64,000 nt of DNA from Rachycentron canadum (GCA_038496675.1 CM076660.1:3716267-3780266), one strand, 5' to 3'; positions 51,101-63,000 are shown, counted from the stretch's first letter. The notes: generated by a model from the sequence alone, not told the origin. Numbers and translations: made by a program.

Positions 51101-52458
51101 ACCAGAATTTTTTTATCATTTAAAGGACTGGTTTCACATTTTAATTTGTTGCTGAGAGTTAGATGATGATGTTTCATGTTTGTCTCTAGTCTGTAGCAAA
51201 CAGCCAGCTAGCTCAGTTCATCTTAACTGGACGACTGCAATTGGCAGATGCATCAGTATCTGCTGAGCTGCAGTGATTCAATGGTTGAGTGTGAGAGATA
51301 AACACAGCAAGTTTCCTAAGACGGGCAAGGTGACGCAGACTCACTTCTTCAGACTCTGAAGTTATACAATCCTTGCTCCGAGGCAACACCCGCCATATGT
51401 AGACATTATGTCACATACCTTTTTCCCTGATCACGTTTGTACTGCTTCAAGTCTTCTTGGAGGAATTAAAAAGGGGGCCACCGTCAGTGTAACCTTTCCT
51501 TCATTCAATAAAGCTGTTGCAGCGCGTCACGGGAGACGACTTGTGAAATATGAGCTATATTGCCACGGCAAGGCGAGGCTACCAGAGTCAGACACCGCAG
51601 ACAGAAAAGGGCTGTGCCACCACATCCCGGGCGATGGGTTTAATAAAGGGTATTAAGTAAAGCCCAAATGACAACACAGCTAACCTGTCCAAGAAGCCGC
51701 CATTCTCCATGAGCAACGACACAAAAAAAATGATTGCTGCGCACTTCAATCAATTTTACAGATGTTTTTTTTTTTTTTCTACAATGTTCCCAGGTCTGAC
51801 TCACAGTACCAGAGGCGGTAGGAGAAAGCTATTTCAAAAATCAAAGGCAGTGTGGAATCTGTGAGCAGGATGCAGTGTACAAGAACTGATTTCACAGCAA
51901 ACATATGCGATCGCCTAATGTAGGAGACGGATTGCCTCCCTGCCGAGCGCGGCTGCAGAACTTCACAGATTTGGGAGACAGCTGGAAGTTGTCCACGCCA
52001 TCCAAAAGTGCTTGTATCCCCGTCTCTCCTCTGGGAAAGTGAACCAGGAAAATCTTTGATGTTGTGAACACATTCTGTGTAAATGTCATGGGGAAATTTG
52101 TGTGAAATCATCTGGTGTAGAGAAAAAGATCGTGTTTTAATCACTATAAAACTATAAATAGATGAGAATACGATAAGCGGGAAGTTCAGTACTTTTAATA
52201 TGCATCTACTGTATGTACTGCGCGTGTTGGCGACGATGATGATGACCAGCCGTTTCTAGCACGTTCTGCCTGACTGTTCTGTGCACCGTCGTACACCAAA
52301 CCAAGCAGGAGGTGGATCATTTCAGACAGAGATTACTTGCAGGAAAAAGCAGACAGGCTGGACCTACAAAACTGGGAAACAATCTCAGTATAAGATGAGT
52401 TGACTGGCCGATACACAGACATGTCTTAGATCAACGAGGAAGTTTTCACAGACGGGGG

Positions 52459-52487
52459 AAAAAAAAAAAAAAAAAAAAAAAAAAAAA
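52459..52487. repeat. A29 homopolymer
   Basis: Preceded by GACGGGGG. No recognisable element upstream. Confidence 0.98.
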
Positions 52488-54170
52488 CGGCAAAGCATCG
52501 TCTAATGCGCAGGAAGAAATAACCGTCTCAGGCCAATCTATGAACTTAAGAGCCTATAAAGCATGTTCTATTTACTGTACTTAATCTTTGCTTTTTAGAA
52601 ATGGATATTTAGTGGACTGAAAACCAAGTGGGGGGTATATTCAATGTGGTAAATTGATTGCTACAGAGCTATTCACCCAGGGCAAAAAAAAAAAAACGCA
52701 TGCATGCTTTCATGGTTCAGAGATTTCAAGATTCAGAAGACTGACTATAAGGTCTGCAAAGAAAGGACGTAATACACTGTAAACAAAAAGTGTACTCCTT
52801 TCATCAAGGACCACCAACAAGCCCTCGAAGCCCTTAGAAGTCTTGCACATCACGCTACATCCAAGGGAACCAGTGCATCACAAAAGGTTCCTTTCACCAC
52901 TGACGAAGGACAACGTCCTTAGAATTCACTCCACAACGACCACTGCAGAGCCACAATGCCTCACAAGCAAGAGCTCGGGGCAAAAATACAGCTCCCAGCA
53001 TCGGAGGGATTCTGGCATAGCGCTGCCTCAAAGAGATTTCAAAGAGCATTTTCTCAATATCAAGAAAAAAAAAAAAAAAAAGTCCAAAGTTGGCCTGTTG
53101 AGAGTGCTAAAAATTTTATTTATTTATTTTTTTTTTTTTTTTAAATCAATTAAAAACAGATTGACAAACCCACCTGGAAAATCTGTGGGTGTAATTACAG
53201 AATAAGGCTGCAAGTAAAAACAAGGACCCATCTTTCCGATAACAGCCTGTTTTTCTTATTGTTTCCAGTAGGTGATTTCTCTCCTGTTCAGATTGAGAGC
53301 ACAGATTGGTTTTAGCCTTCAGCCCAACTGTCACTGAAAATTAAAACAAAAAAAAAAAAAAAAATTCCACCTGCAAAAGTGTGTTGCACTCTTTTCGTTT
53401 ACCATTATCTGATGCCGGCAGCAAATGCCACAAAAAGCTCTTCCCTAAAGCGGTGACTGAGAGACGCTCGCTAATTTGAAAAACCATATGCTCTATAGAC
53501 ACAAACAGAGATGACAGGTGCACCAACAACAATGCAACGTTTCCACATCACAACAGTATAGAACAAAAGCAGAGTGAGCAAAGAGCAACACTGACTCATT
53601 TACAGTCACTAGGCGTTGATGTATATGGACAGGCGGCGCGGTCTCTGCCGCATATAGAGCAGCGTTTTCCATACAACAGGAAACCTCTTCAAAACACAGC
53701 TGAGCGAAGGCTTCGTTTCACCACATGTAAATCAATTAGGGCTCGAACATGAGAGCCGGTGTGTCACACTGCCACTTTGTCCGCGCTGTGTCCAGTGTCT
53801 ACTCTGAGAGATAGGCTGGTGCCGGGAAGACTGCCAACTACATACACACCATGACTGGGCAAACACTGCTCCCCAGGCCGTGTTATGCAGCTGACTGCGG
53901 ATGCAGCCCCGAGCAATCACTGCTATTTAATCAGTGCTTTAGCCACACCTAGTTCACGCTAAAGCTGTTAGTTATAATCTATTCAATCCATTTATCCAGG
54001 TTAACCACAATATGTCCTTTCAACATTTCCACAGTTCCAGGCTCTCCCCCAGGAGCAGCACGGTGGAGAGCCATCCAGCTCTCATGAGCAACCTGTACAA
54101 TAGATAAATGCTTGGACACGTATTAAACCTGCGGCAGCTGCTGTATGAAATACTACCTCTGAGAACAAAC

Positions 54171-54349
54171 GCTCGATTAATCAATCAGCAGAAAATTAAC
54201 TGGCAACTATTTTCATAACTGATCAACAGTGGCAGCCATTTTTCAACATCCCTGGCTTTTTAAAGATTTCATAGATGAAACTATTAATCAAAAGAAGTAA
54301 TCCATTGACGAATCTATCTGAACTGAAAATAATCGTTAATCGCAGCCCA
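54171..54349 (+). mobile_element. same interspersed repeat family, copy 2
   Basis: CTCGATTAATCAATCAGCAG, AAAATTAACTGGCAACTATT and the end GAAAATAATCGTTAATCGCA carry both ends of the family seen at 31275-31560, with a shortened middle. Same orientation. Confidence 0.6.
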
Positions 54350-55279
54350 AGGAATCTCTGCTCCGTCTCCCTGAAGGATGCGGTTTCATTCATTTTAGGG
54401 GGCGATAGGTCTTCATTTCATCCGAGGTGGCCTACTTCTGCTCTACAACACCACAGGAAACCCTACGTTTCTTTTAAGTATGTAGGTACAGATAAACTAT
54501 TATATTCAATATTAAATATTGGTTGGAACAGGGTTAGACACCAACTCAAGCTGCGTGTTGGCTGCTACCAAATTTGAAATGGTGAATTAAACAGTTCCTG
54601 AACAGTCGCTTATATAAACTAGAGCGGTTCCGAAGCCAATATTAGTATTGGAAATGCCTCCGATACGGCCTAAAATACTGAATCTGGGTTGTTATTCTTC
54701 TTCACTGGTCTAAAACAGTAGTCTACATAGGAAGTTGCCCTGTGCCACTACTACTTAGGAGCACCAAAGGAGATCGATTTCCATTAAATTGTGCAGCATT
54801 ACCCATTGCAATATGCAAAGCTTTAATTTCGAGCATGAGTACAACCAATATTAATAAGAGAGATTCATTGGCCTTGATGTAACTGTTCATAAAAGTCTTA
54901 ACCTGAGCCATGCTCTACAACAATTACAGCAATCATATATTCATAGAGGGCGAGTCTACAGCTGTTAGATCAAATCAGAGCGAAGGTAAACAAGTTCAAG
55001 TCTTAGAATCAGCACTGCGAGGGAAACAAAATACTGTCAGAGCATCTCTAGTTTGAAGAGCATTGAACATTTTACAAGTATGGTTTCTTTCATTAAAAGG
55101 ATTTTCTATAGAAAGGTAAAGAAAAAAAGTATCATTTTTTTGTAAGCACAACTATCAAAAAGTTTCAAACAATATCACCCCAATTCTAGGGTGTTTTTTA
55201 TTTAAATATAAATGTACCAGAGCACAATGAGAAAGCAGAATCTTGTCTTAAAAGGCTCTTATCAGGAAAAAAAACGTTC

Positions 55280-55340
55280 CTTGCTGAAGTGTCCTTGAGC
55301 AAAAAAAAAAAAAAAAAAACCCTTAATCCCTATCAACTCC
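55280..55340 (+). mobile_element. SINE body fragment interrupted by an A tract
   Basis: GAAGTGTCCTTGAGCAA at 55286-55302 and CCCTTAATCCC at 55320-55330 match adjacent parts of a fish repeat whose usual text is AGTGTCCTTGGGCAAGACACTGAACCC. Here the bases between them are replaced by an A19 run (about 55301-55319). Only this short piece is visible. Confidence 0.4.
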
Positions 55341-55862
55341 TGGATTGCTTCTCTGCACCTGACCTATGACTTTCCTGTAGGAGAAAAGTAAAGGAAGGAA
55401 GAAAAAAATAAATAAAAATCACCACACTTCCCCTTTAGGCCACAATGAAGCATCGCATTTAAACTGGGGTGGCTGCTCTAGACCTGCCTCAGCTCATACA
55501 GAGAGTGACCAATCTCAATGGCATCTTGATAACAAATCCCAGCGAGGTTTTTATTTAATCAGCTCTGCAAGAAAACGAATCTTTAGCTTGTTTACAACAT
55601 TACGTGTCAGCCAATATGTATGAAAATATAAATTTCAGGTGAGAAGAATGGGGAATAATAGATTCATTACAGCACTGTATTTTCCCCAGAGCAGTCTTAA
55701 AGTCCATGATATTGCTTTTTCACACCTGGGGATTTGTCTGCGTAGCTGTTCATCGAGCAAGTCTACAGCATTTCTCTTGAGGTATTCTTACAAATTGTTT
55801 ACTTAGCATGTGAGTGGGACAAGGGGAGTGAGGTATCAACTGCTGGGCTGAGCGCAGCCATG

Positions 55863-55866
<4 letters not shown>

Positions 55867-55914
<48 letters not shown>
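55867..55914. repeat. (TG)n microsatellite
   Basis: 24 TG units. A perfect GC-rich hairpin follows at 55929-55957. Confidence 0.98.
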
Positions 55915-55917
<3 letters not shown>

Positions 55918-55928
55918 GAGGAGCTCGA

Positions 55929-55957
55929 GGTCTCTGAGGCCACGAGCCTCAGAGACC
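55929..55957. repeat. perfect 12-bp GC-rich hairpin
   Basis: GGTCTCTGAGGC and GCCTCAGAGACC are perfect inverted copies around a 5-base loop (CACGA). No pol III boxes or gene adjoin it. Confidence 0.9.
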
Positions 55958-56439
55958 GTCCGCGGAGGCAGCGGGCCTTGCGCCAAATCTGTTACTGCAA
56001 TTGCTTTTGACAGCACCGCCTTCATGGTCCGGGAAGGTGGGTATCCCTGCGCTAAGCAACGCTGACCACAGGCGTTAGAGGGATTTGTGTAGGCAGAGTA
56101 TTGCAGCATGCAGCACGCCTGCTTCGCAGCCTTGGTGAAACCATCAAGGAGAGTATATTCTTTAGTGCACACGTAGGCGTTTCTTTTGTGTGGTAATGAA
56201 ACTTAGTGAAAATGAGTAGGAGAGGGGAGCTATTGAGCAAAATGCCTAAAAGGAGTGGTTATGCAGTAAATATGAGGAACAAATTGCACTCTGTCTTCGT
56301 GCAGTTTATTTAAGTTCAGTATTCAAAGTCTCCAACCTCTCTGCGAATTAGTCTGAGGTTGCCACATCCTTCATTCCTTGCAACCTCTCTTTTGCTTTTA
56401 AACACGCCAACACCATGAAGCGCCTCCAGCATCCGAGTC

Positions 56440-57412
56440 AAACAGCTTGGACCCTTTTCAGTTCACATACGGACCAAACGGGGCCACAGATTACGCCATC
56501 ACCTTGGCAGCTCGCACTGCACTTCACCGCCAGGACAAAGGGAACACATGTGAACGCTCCTCATCGATCACAGGTCAGCATTCAACATCAACATTCCCGC
56601 AAAACTCATCTCTAAGCTCGCTGATCTTGGACTCGAGCCGTTTATAGATGGATGTTCAGGCCCCAAGTGGTAAGAGCTGGCAGCTGAGCCTCCCCCTCCT
56701 TGCTGATCCATCCCTGGGCCTCATCACTGACGACGCTGCGACGACCTACAGGGAAGATCTGAAGACACTGGCCTGCTGGTGCCAGGACAACAACCTCTAC
56801 CTCAATGTCAAGAGGTGACTGTGGACTACAGGAGCAGGCGGGTGGACACCGCCGCATCAACACTGGTGAAGCCGAGCTCAAAAGTCAGCAGGTCTAAGGT
56901 CCGCGAGTTCACCGAGGTCCTCCGCTGACCACAACACGCAGGCAGCGCGCTGAGGAAACCACGCCATCGGCTCAACTTCCCCAACAGAGACTGAGGAAGT
57001 TCGGCATCAACGCAAACTTGCGCAGGTGCAACACTGAGCGCTTGCTGACGGGCTGCATCACAGTCTGAAGCGGGAACTGCTCTGCTTGTCTGCACCGTCT
57101 ACTGTTTACTGCACCGCTTGCATAAAAAAAAAAAAAAAAATGCCTTGACTGCTGCTATTGCACCAGGACGGCTACATATCCAATGTGCAATACTGATGTA
57201 CACACTTGTCACTTTCCCTCATATATGGATATGGTGTTATATTTTATTAATATCTCTTCCCATCCTTTAATTTTTTTTTTTTTAATCTTATATTCCATAT
57301 TTTATGTGACTAATGCCCTTTTGGCCGAGCTGACCCGTTTTCCCATCCAACACGTTTTATTGCACCGTTGACCCTGTGCTAACCCACATCTGACTAATAA
57401 AACTGAACTGAT
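56440..57412 (+). mobile_element. decayed L2/CR1-group LINE, 3' part of reverse transcriptase plus 3' UTR
   Basis: Translated fragments in shifting plus-strand frames follow the order of an L2-type reverse transcriptase. They are LDPFQFTYGPN near 56445, an NIPAKLISKLADLGL-like block near 56590, LITDDA followed by CWCQDNNLYLNV near 56715-56812, and LRKFGINANLRR followed by LLTGCITV near 56990-57065. The box that should read F-A-D-D reads L-A-D-P at 56699-56710, so a catalytic Asp is lost, and there are several stops and frameshifts. The 3' UTR is AT-rich and ends in AATAAAACTGAACTGA, like fish L2 tails. The 5' part and the endonuclease domain are absent, as expected of 5' truncation. An A17 run at 57124-57140 interrupts the copy. 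Not autonomous. Confidence 0.8.
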
Positions 57413-58006
57413 CTAGTCGCAGGTGTTTACATTCGAGCGCCTAAGGTTCTGCAAATGAATAAACAGAGAACCGTACCGTATGGCGTCTCTACCCACTTTG
57501 CCTCTCAGCGCTACACTTAATCCATGCGTTGCAATGTCATACTCAGCCTACAGTTGAAAGCAAGTGCTGTGATGCTGCTGCAGCCGCATCAATGAAGAAG
57601 GATATTTAAGCAGGATTAGTGTTTTGGAGTCCAATGAGATCACTGGGATATGTCAGGAAATCATCTTTGAGATGTGCGATTTGGACTTTGTACACTTTGC
57701 CGTGCAGACGTCAGTTTATGTGGGACAGACTACAGGTTTATCTGTTGTGTAAGAGCCCTCCCACTAGGAAAGGGGCGACTTTGCTCGCACATAGAGAAGA
57801 TGAAATCAAAAGGAGATGGTAGACTGTTGTGTAATGTGTTGCGAGTCTCCGGTTCCTGTGAGCAACCGCAACCTGATGTATCCTGTCTATCCCTGCCATG
57901 TTCACATATTGATTGTGTTGTTGCATCTTGTGTGCCTGTGGTGCTCCACGATCGTGAGAGTGGTCACCTGATGGCACCAAGATACATCTGCTGTGGTAAT
58001 TATTCA

Positions 58007-58007
<1 letters not shown>

Positions 58008-58036
<29 letters not shown>
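58008..58036. repeat. (AAT)n microsatellite
   Basis: About ten AAT units. Confidence 0.97.
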
Positions 58037-58038
<2 letters not shown>

Positions 58039-58174
58039 CATGCAGTGTGGGCTCTTTATTATTCCCATAGCAATTTAGGGTAACGGGGGACCAACAAAGG
58101 GGGAACAGTGACACTCCCACAGGAGCCTGCACTTTGCCCGAGACATTTGGAGAAGTTATTGTGAAATGTGTACC

Positions 58175-58176
<2 letters not shown>

Positions 58177-58230
<54 letters not shown>
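58177..58230. repeat. (GT)n microsatellite
   Basis: 27 GT units. Confidence 0.98.
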
Positions 58231-58232
<2 letters not shown>

Positions 58233-58363
58233 AAATGACCAATCACAACAGCAGCTGCCCCTGCAGCAGCATGTTGCAGAAATTCAGGAATTTGGCACCA
58301 TTACTTTTCTATGCAACACAATTAATATCATAAAAGCCTTTTGGAAAAGGGGAGAAGAGGAAG

Positions 58364-58598
58364 NNNNNNNNNNNNNNNNNNNNNNNNNNNNNNNNNNNNN
58401 NNNNNNNNNNNNNNNNNNNNNNNNNNNNNNNNNNNNNNNNNNNNNNNNNNNNNNNNNNNNNNNNNNNNNNNNNNNNNNNNNNNNNNNNNNNNNNNNNNNN
58501 NNNNNNNNNNNNNNNNNNNNNNNNNNNNNNNNNNNNNNNNNNNNNNNNNNNNNNNNNNNNNNNNNNNNNNNNNNNNNNNNNNNNNNNNNNNNNNNNNN
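58364..58598. other. assembly gap (235 N)
   Basis: A run of 235 unknown bases. It is bordered by purine-rich DNA on the left and G runs on the right (58599-58605 and 58634-58645), which are hard to sequence. It falls just inside the predicted first intron, so its true length may differ from the number of Ns. Confidence 0.99.
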
Positions 58599-58655
58599 GG
58601 GGGGGTAGGGGATGGGAAAGAGATTTTTTTTTTGGGGGGGGGGGGTGTCACTCAC

Positions 58656-58716
58656 CATATGAAAGCGCCACCACACCGATGAGGAGAGACCATCTGAAAT
58701 CCCGTACACCTGACAT
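58656..58716 (-). CDS. first coding exon (signal peptide) of an unidentified secreted or membrane protein
   Basis: On the minus strand an ATG in a good context (CTACCATGT) opens a frame of 20 codons plus one base: MSGVRDFRW then SLLIGVVALSY. It has the three parts of a signal peptide: a short n-region with Arg5 and Arg8, a hydrophobic core (about residues 10-18), and a small-residue cleavage region (A-L-S). The frame ends at ATATG|GTGAGTG, a strong 5' splice site, giving a phase 1 intron. Read through, it meets a stop (TGA) two codons past the Tyr codon. An in-frame TAA lies nine codons upstream, so this ATG is the first in its frame. A CpG island lies directly upstream and an assembly gap begins 57 bases into the intron. 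Signal-peptide first exons with phase 1 donors followed by very long introns are common in vertebrate adhesion molecules and receptors; that class is inference. I do not recognise the protein and found no exon 2. Confidence 0.5.
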
Positions 58717-59990
58717 GGTAGAAATCCCAGCGGGCGGATGTTAAATCCCAGTTGTTCCAGTGGCCGACGACGGGTAAACAAAACCTCTCTGCGGGTGTTA
58801 AAGCCTTCAACGCGGCGCCGTTGCAGTTCTCCCGTGGGTCTCAAGTTTGATAATGCGCAATAGAAAGATGTGTTATCTGCACGGGTATCTGCGCCCGGCA
58901 GCGTGTGTGACACCTCACTCCGGGGGCTTCAGGGACGCCGTTGCCCGGCCACAGTCCTCACAGTGTCTCTGCGGCCAAACCGCGTCTTCTCCGGGAGAAA
59001 AGAGAGCGGTTTTCCCACACGGGGAGAAGAAAGTTGTGGGTATCCTGCTCCAAATTGGGCAACAGGGGAGGGAAAGAAACCCAGTGTTCCTGAAACGGAT
59101 CCAAGTCTTTGCGCGAAAGCCGTCAAATGCCTCCCCCAGTGTGAAGAAAATAAAAAAAATAAGGAAAAAAAAAAAGAAAGAAAAAAAAAAAAGAAATCAT
59201 AAATCAGTGGACATCAGTGGAGAGACGACGCGCGTCCTGGCTTTAAAAAAAACAAAAAAAAAACAAAACACGAATCCTGCGCGTTTAACCCCCGAAGAAG
59301 GGCTAGATTTGGGTTAAATGAGAAGCAGGTGAGGAGGATTTGTCTGCGTGGTTAGTCCTTCTCCAATTAAAAACTGAAACGCGAATTTTCCTCGCGCAAA
59401 TCGTGGAAACGCCGACGGGGAGCGGGACGGATCCGCAGCCGCTCTGCCTCAGCTGCCGGCGACTTCCCGGGATTTCGTTTAAAAGCCACGGCCGAAGAGA
59501 AGAAGCTGGAGATGACGTTCACGGTGAAACCGACCCGGAGAAGCTCCCGAGAGGGTCGGCGGCGAAGAAGAAGAAGGAGAAGGAGAAGAAGAAGAAGAAG
59601 AAGGGGGGGGGGGGAGAGGAAAAAAAAAAAAAAAAAAGACAAACTCGCTTTTTCCTCTCAGGTTTCCAGTTGTTTCACCTACCGCAGCGTGTCGCGACGG
59701 TCACTCGGCCGTGAACCGTCACGCGAGGAGCGGAAATGTCCAGAGACCCTCCGCTACTTTTTCTAATTCCTCGTTACTTTGTGATGTTGAGCCCCGGGAG
59801 CCGGAGCCGGAGCCGGAGCATCGTCGGTGCTGCTCTTAACCGGAGTCTGAAACACAGCCAAGTCCGGCCAAACTCTCTGCGCCGGTGTTTTAATCCCAGT
59901 TACGCGCGTCGACCGCACCTGTCTGCGCCGCGTCCGCGCGCCACGCAGCCAATTTGGACGCTGTCTTTGCCCAAACCGAGCCTCGGTCCG

Positions 59991-60023
<33 letters not shown>

Positions 60024-60060
60024 TCCGCTCCAAACTAAACGTGTTCACCCTAAAACACAC
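58717..60060 (-). promoter_or_regulatory. CpG island with probable promoter and 5' UTR
   Basis: This stretch is clearly richer in G, C and CpG than its surroundings, which return to AT-rich DNA beyond about 60110. It contains a CCAAT motif (59950-59954; ATTGG when read on the minus strand), a (CCGGAG)n run at 59796-59819, an imperfect purine tract at 59562-59637 and a T28 run at 59993-60020. It lies upstream of the signal-peptide exon on the minus strand, so I read it as that gene's promoter and untranslated leader. The start site is not defined and no TATA box is placed convincingly. A good plus-strand 5' splice site also occurs inside (CAG|GTGAGG, intron from 59329), so a divergent or plus-strand transcript is possible. 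Confidence 0.55.
59562..59637. repeat. imperfect (GAA)n purine tract with G12 and A17
   Basis: GAAGAA and GGAGAA units, then G12, GAGAGG and A17, all inside the CpG island. Purine-only on the plus strand; read on the minus strand it would be a long pyrimidine tract in the putative 5' UTR. Confidence 0.9.
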
Positions 60061-63000
60061 AGCGCAGCGGCCCCGACTTCGTCAAGCTAGATATAGGGTA
60101 CGAGGCGCATCCGGTCGTGGTTTTCAAAATAAAAGAGAATGCAAACTTTTGTTTTCATTTTGAGCAACATAGTGAAACACGTAAGTGAAATACAGTGAAA
60201 AGTCATTTTAAGTAGATGAATAAAAATAAAATGTCACTGTATAGGCCTGCACATAATACATAGAAATATAATGTCATTATATTTCGCCTTATTATTATGA
60301 TTTTAACAATAATCATAATTATTATAAAGATTTAAACAATATCAAAGCGTTTAAAGCGATAATAATGACTGTTCCCTAATATTTATGATTGATCCCAAAT
60401 AACCACTAACGTATGGTAAAGTATGATGGCAAACACATTATAAAAGGCTCCCACCTTAAATCTATTTCAAAATTAGGTTTCATGGAAGACTTTTATACGA
60501 TTGTATTTTAGGCCCTAGCTGAAGTTCATGTATCCTACGTGTGTTTTTGGTCTCCGTCCATTTTGGGCTGGTGACCCTCCTGAATGACACGTTTTATTGT
60601 GCTTTTATTCTAAAGGGGAGGCTACCAAATTCCGGTTTCGGCCACATTCGGTCCGGTGAACTTGATGCAGCCCAAACCCGGCATCACCGACCAAAATTAA
60701 TCACGTGAGTGCCTTACCCGCCCCCCATCATTGGGGAAAGTATCGTCCCGGAGAAAAAGCAAACGCTCCTGCCTAGTCACGGCTTCACTTGAGCTCTGCC
60801 AAGCAAGCTGGCTTTTATTTTGGAAGGAAGCGAATGAGACTGTCTCTCGCGCATTATCTGTGTTTTATTTCCAGCCTCTGTACCTGTCAACATAGGGTCA
60901 CAATTTTCAGGTCTGTCTTAAAACAATTGTCAGCTGCTTCCAGTCAGTCATCAAAGATACTTTGATCCTGTTCACAGTGGACATGACAAGAGCTCTTCCT
61001 ACTGAGACTTCACTGTAAGTGATGGAAAATAACCAACACCAAATGTATTTAAAAGTTCATCTGGAGCTAATGAGAGGCTTCAGGTTTACAGATTAGCCAT
61101 ATCAAGTGGATATCCTCCAAACTTTCTACCATCTTCCTACCACTGCTCAACAGGGAAACACTGCCTTTGGAAACACATGGAGGGAATTTCAAAATAAAAC
61201 GACTGTTACCTTGAAAGATATCCTGCCTGATTTGCTCAGGCTCAGGTTTCTGAAGCTTCAGAGAAACTTTTAACGCCATGGAATTTGTGCCTGATCACAT
61301 ACTCTGGGGGATCTTGATATGGGCAGTGTGAATGGGAGGGACCTTGAGATCAAGCAAAAAACTGTCTCAATGTGCATTTGTGCAGCGCACTATTGTCTTC
61401 AGACAAACTTATTTTAACTTTGAGCGTAGCCTATAATATCATTAAGCGCTGTGAGACTTAAACCTAGGTTAACTATCTAGCATAAAGCCATCTTCATACG
61501 TTGAACAGACAATGCTGCAGGTGAACATATACACGTGCATGTTCCATAATGGCTTTATTCATACATGGCAGACCCATTAAGTGTGTGAAAGGGTTCGCCG
61601 ACGCTTCTGAAGAAAGGCAGCGAGATGAAAAATAAAATCAAGACGTAAGAATTTCTCTCAGCCTCTGACAGGCTGCGCAGCCTTTGGATTTTAAAACTGA
61701 CTTTGCCCCCTTCTTCCACTCTTCTGCTGGTTTTATCTCATAATGTCTCACACTCACGACAGGATGTCAAGTCGTGATTCTACTACTAAAAGTAGTAGTT
61801 TCAGTGTGTGCTGTGCTTCACTCGTGCAATTGGGATAGATTAGCATGGAAAACGGAGGGAGAAAGTACTTGTCTAAATATCCTCGGTGCCACACAGGTTT
61901 TTCTTGTTTTCTGTGTTTAGGAGGATAATAAAGTTACAGACTTGATCTAAGGGAAGACCAACTTGAAACTGAAGGTATGCAACAGGTGTGATTAAATAAA
62001 GGTGTCAGCGTGATTCCTGCACCAATCCATCTCTCTCCCTCCACTCCGAGGCTTTGTGCACACGACACTGTCCGTCCACAATCTGATACTTACATGAGCC
62101 ACACTCTTGTCTGTGCAGGGAAGGACTGGAAGTCAAAGGAAGGAGGCACTTTGGCTGGATTTCCACTTACTTTCTTGCTCTTATTGTTTCTGTTCGGGTC
62201 AACAAAGACCTGCACACATCACATGGTGCCCATGTGCCACCAGCAAAAATGTAAATGCAGAGGTTTGCAGAATTCATGCAGTGACTGGAGCCTTGGTTCA
62301 AACATAAGACCAACCTATAAAATGGCCAACACCTTTACATTGAAGCACTTAGTCTAAATCCATTGTGTTAACTGTCTGAGTTTGTGTTCGTTGCTTCTTG
62401 TGAAAGACAAGTTAACACTCTCAAAAACAATGGACATGCCCCGTTGTCCTGAATCTTTAATTTCTTCCTTGTAGCCTGCTTATGATGCACAAAGATGCAG
62501 AGCTCATTGTCTTTATTTTAAGGGCTGCTAACCGGCACACAAGTCCCACTGTGCTCAAAGGGGAAAAAAACAGCATGCTTGTTAACTTTCTCAGCTTTAG
62601 CAGCTAATTTATCAGGATCACTTATGCAAATCAAGTCACTTGCAATTTTCCAGTTAGAGCACCTGAGTCGAGGCACAGCGGCAGCATCAGGCAGCAGGCA
62701 GCCAGGTGAGAGAGCAGCCTGTGGTTCCCCACAGAGGCCCGGGGAAGACAGGCTGCCGCAGGCTTCACTGCTGCAGGTATGACATGACTGTTAATGGTTT
62801 GTAAACGCATTTGACTCCACAATCTGTCGCTGCATCCTCTGACATTTACAGAAGACTAATTGTCAAATGAAGGACTTATTTTTCCAAACCTGTGCGTCTT
62901 TGAAAAGACAAGGGACCCTAATGGCTATAAATTAGAGTGTGCACCGCTTGGGGATTTAATCCCACATGTAAATTGACTGGTTTTTAGATTATTTCTTGAA

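Larger units (their letters stand above)
42071..54170. other. non-coding
   Basis: No supported gene in 12 kb apart from the repeat fragment at 42625-42731. The longest clean frame (49307-49885, plus, 192 codons) has no known domain. A runs lie at 48670-48692 and 52459-52487 and an (AT)n at 45099-45136. Blocks near 43860-43915, 43990-44110 and 46185-46330 have TAAT-rich, non-repetitive sequence. Confidence 0.5.
57413..58363. other. non-coding, predicted intron
   Basis: No supported gene. Two microsatellites, then a purine-rich run into the assembly gap. Confidence 0.5.

Noticed and set aside
58284..58913. Minus-strand frame spanning the N gap
   Set aside because: It is open only because unknown bases contain no stops. 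The frame used by the signal-peptide exon is different and better supported.
59367..59642. Minus-strand frame with poly-Phe and poly-Leu
   Set aside because: Direct translation of the purine/pyrimidine repeat in the CpG island.
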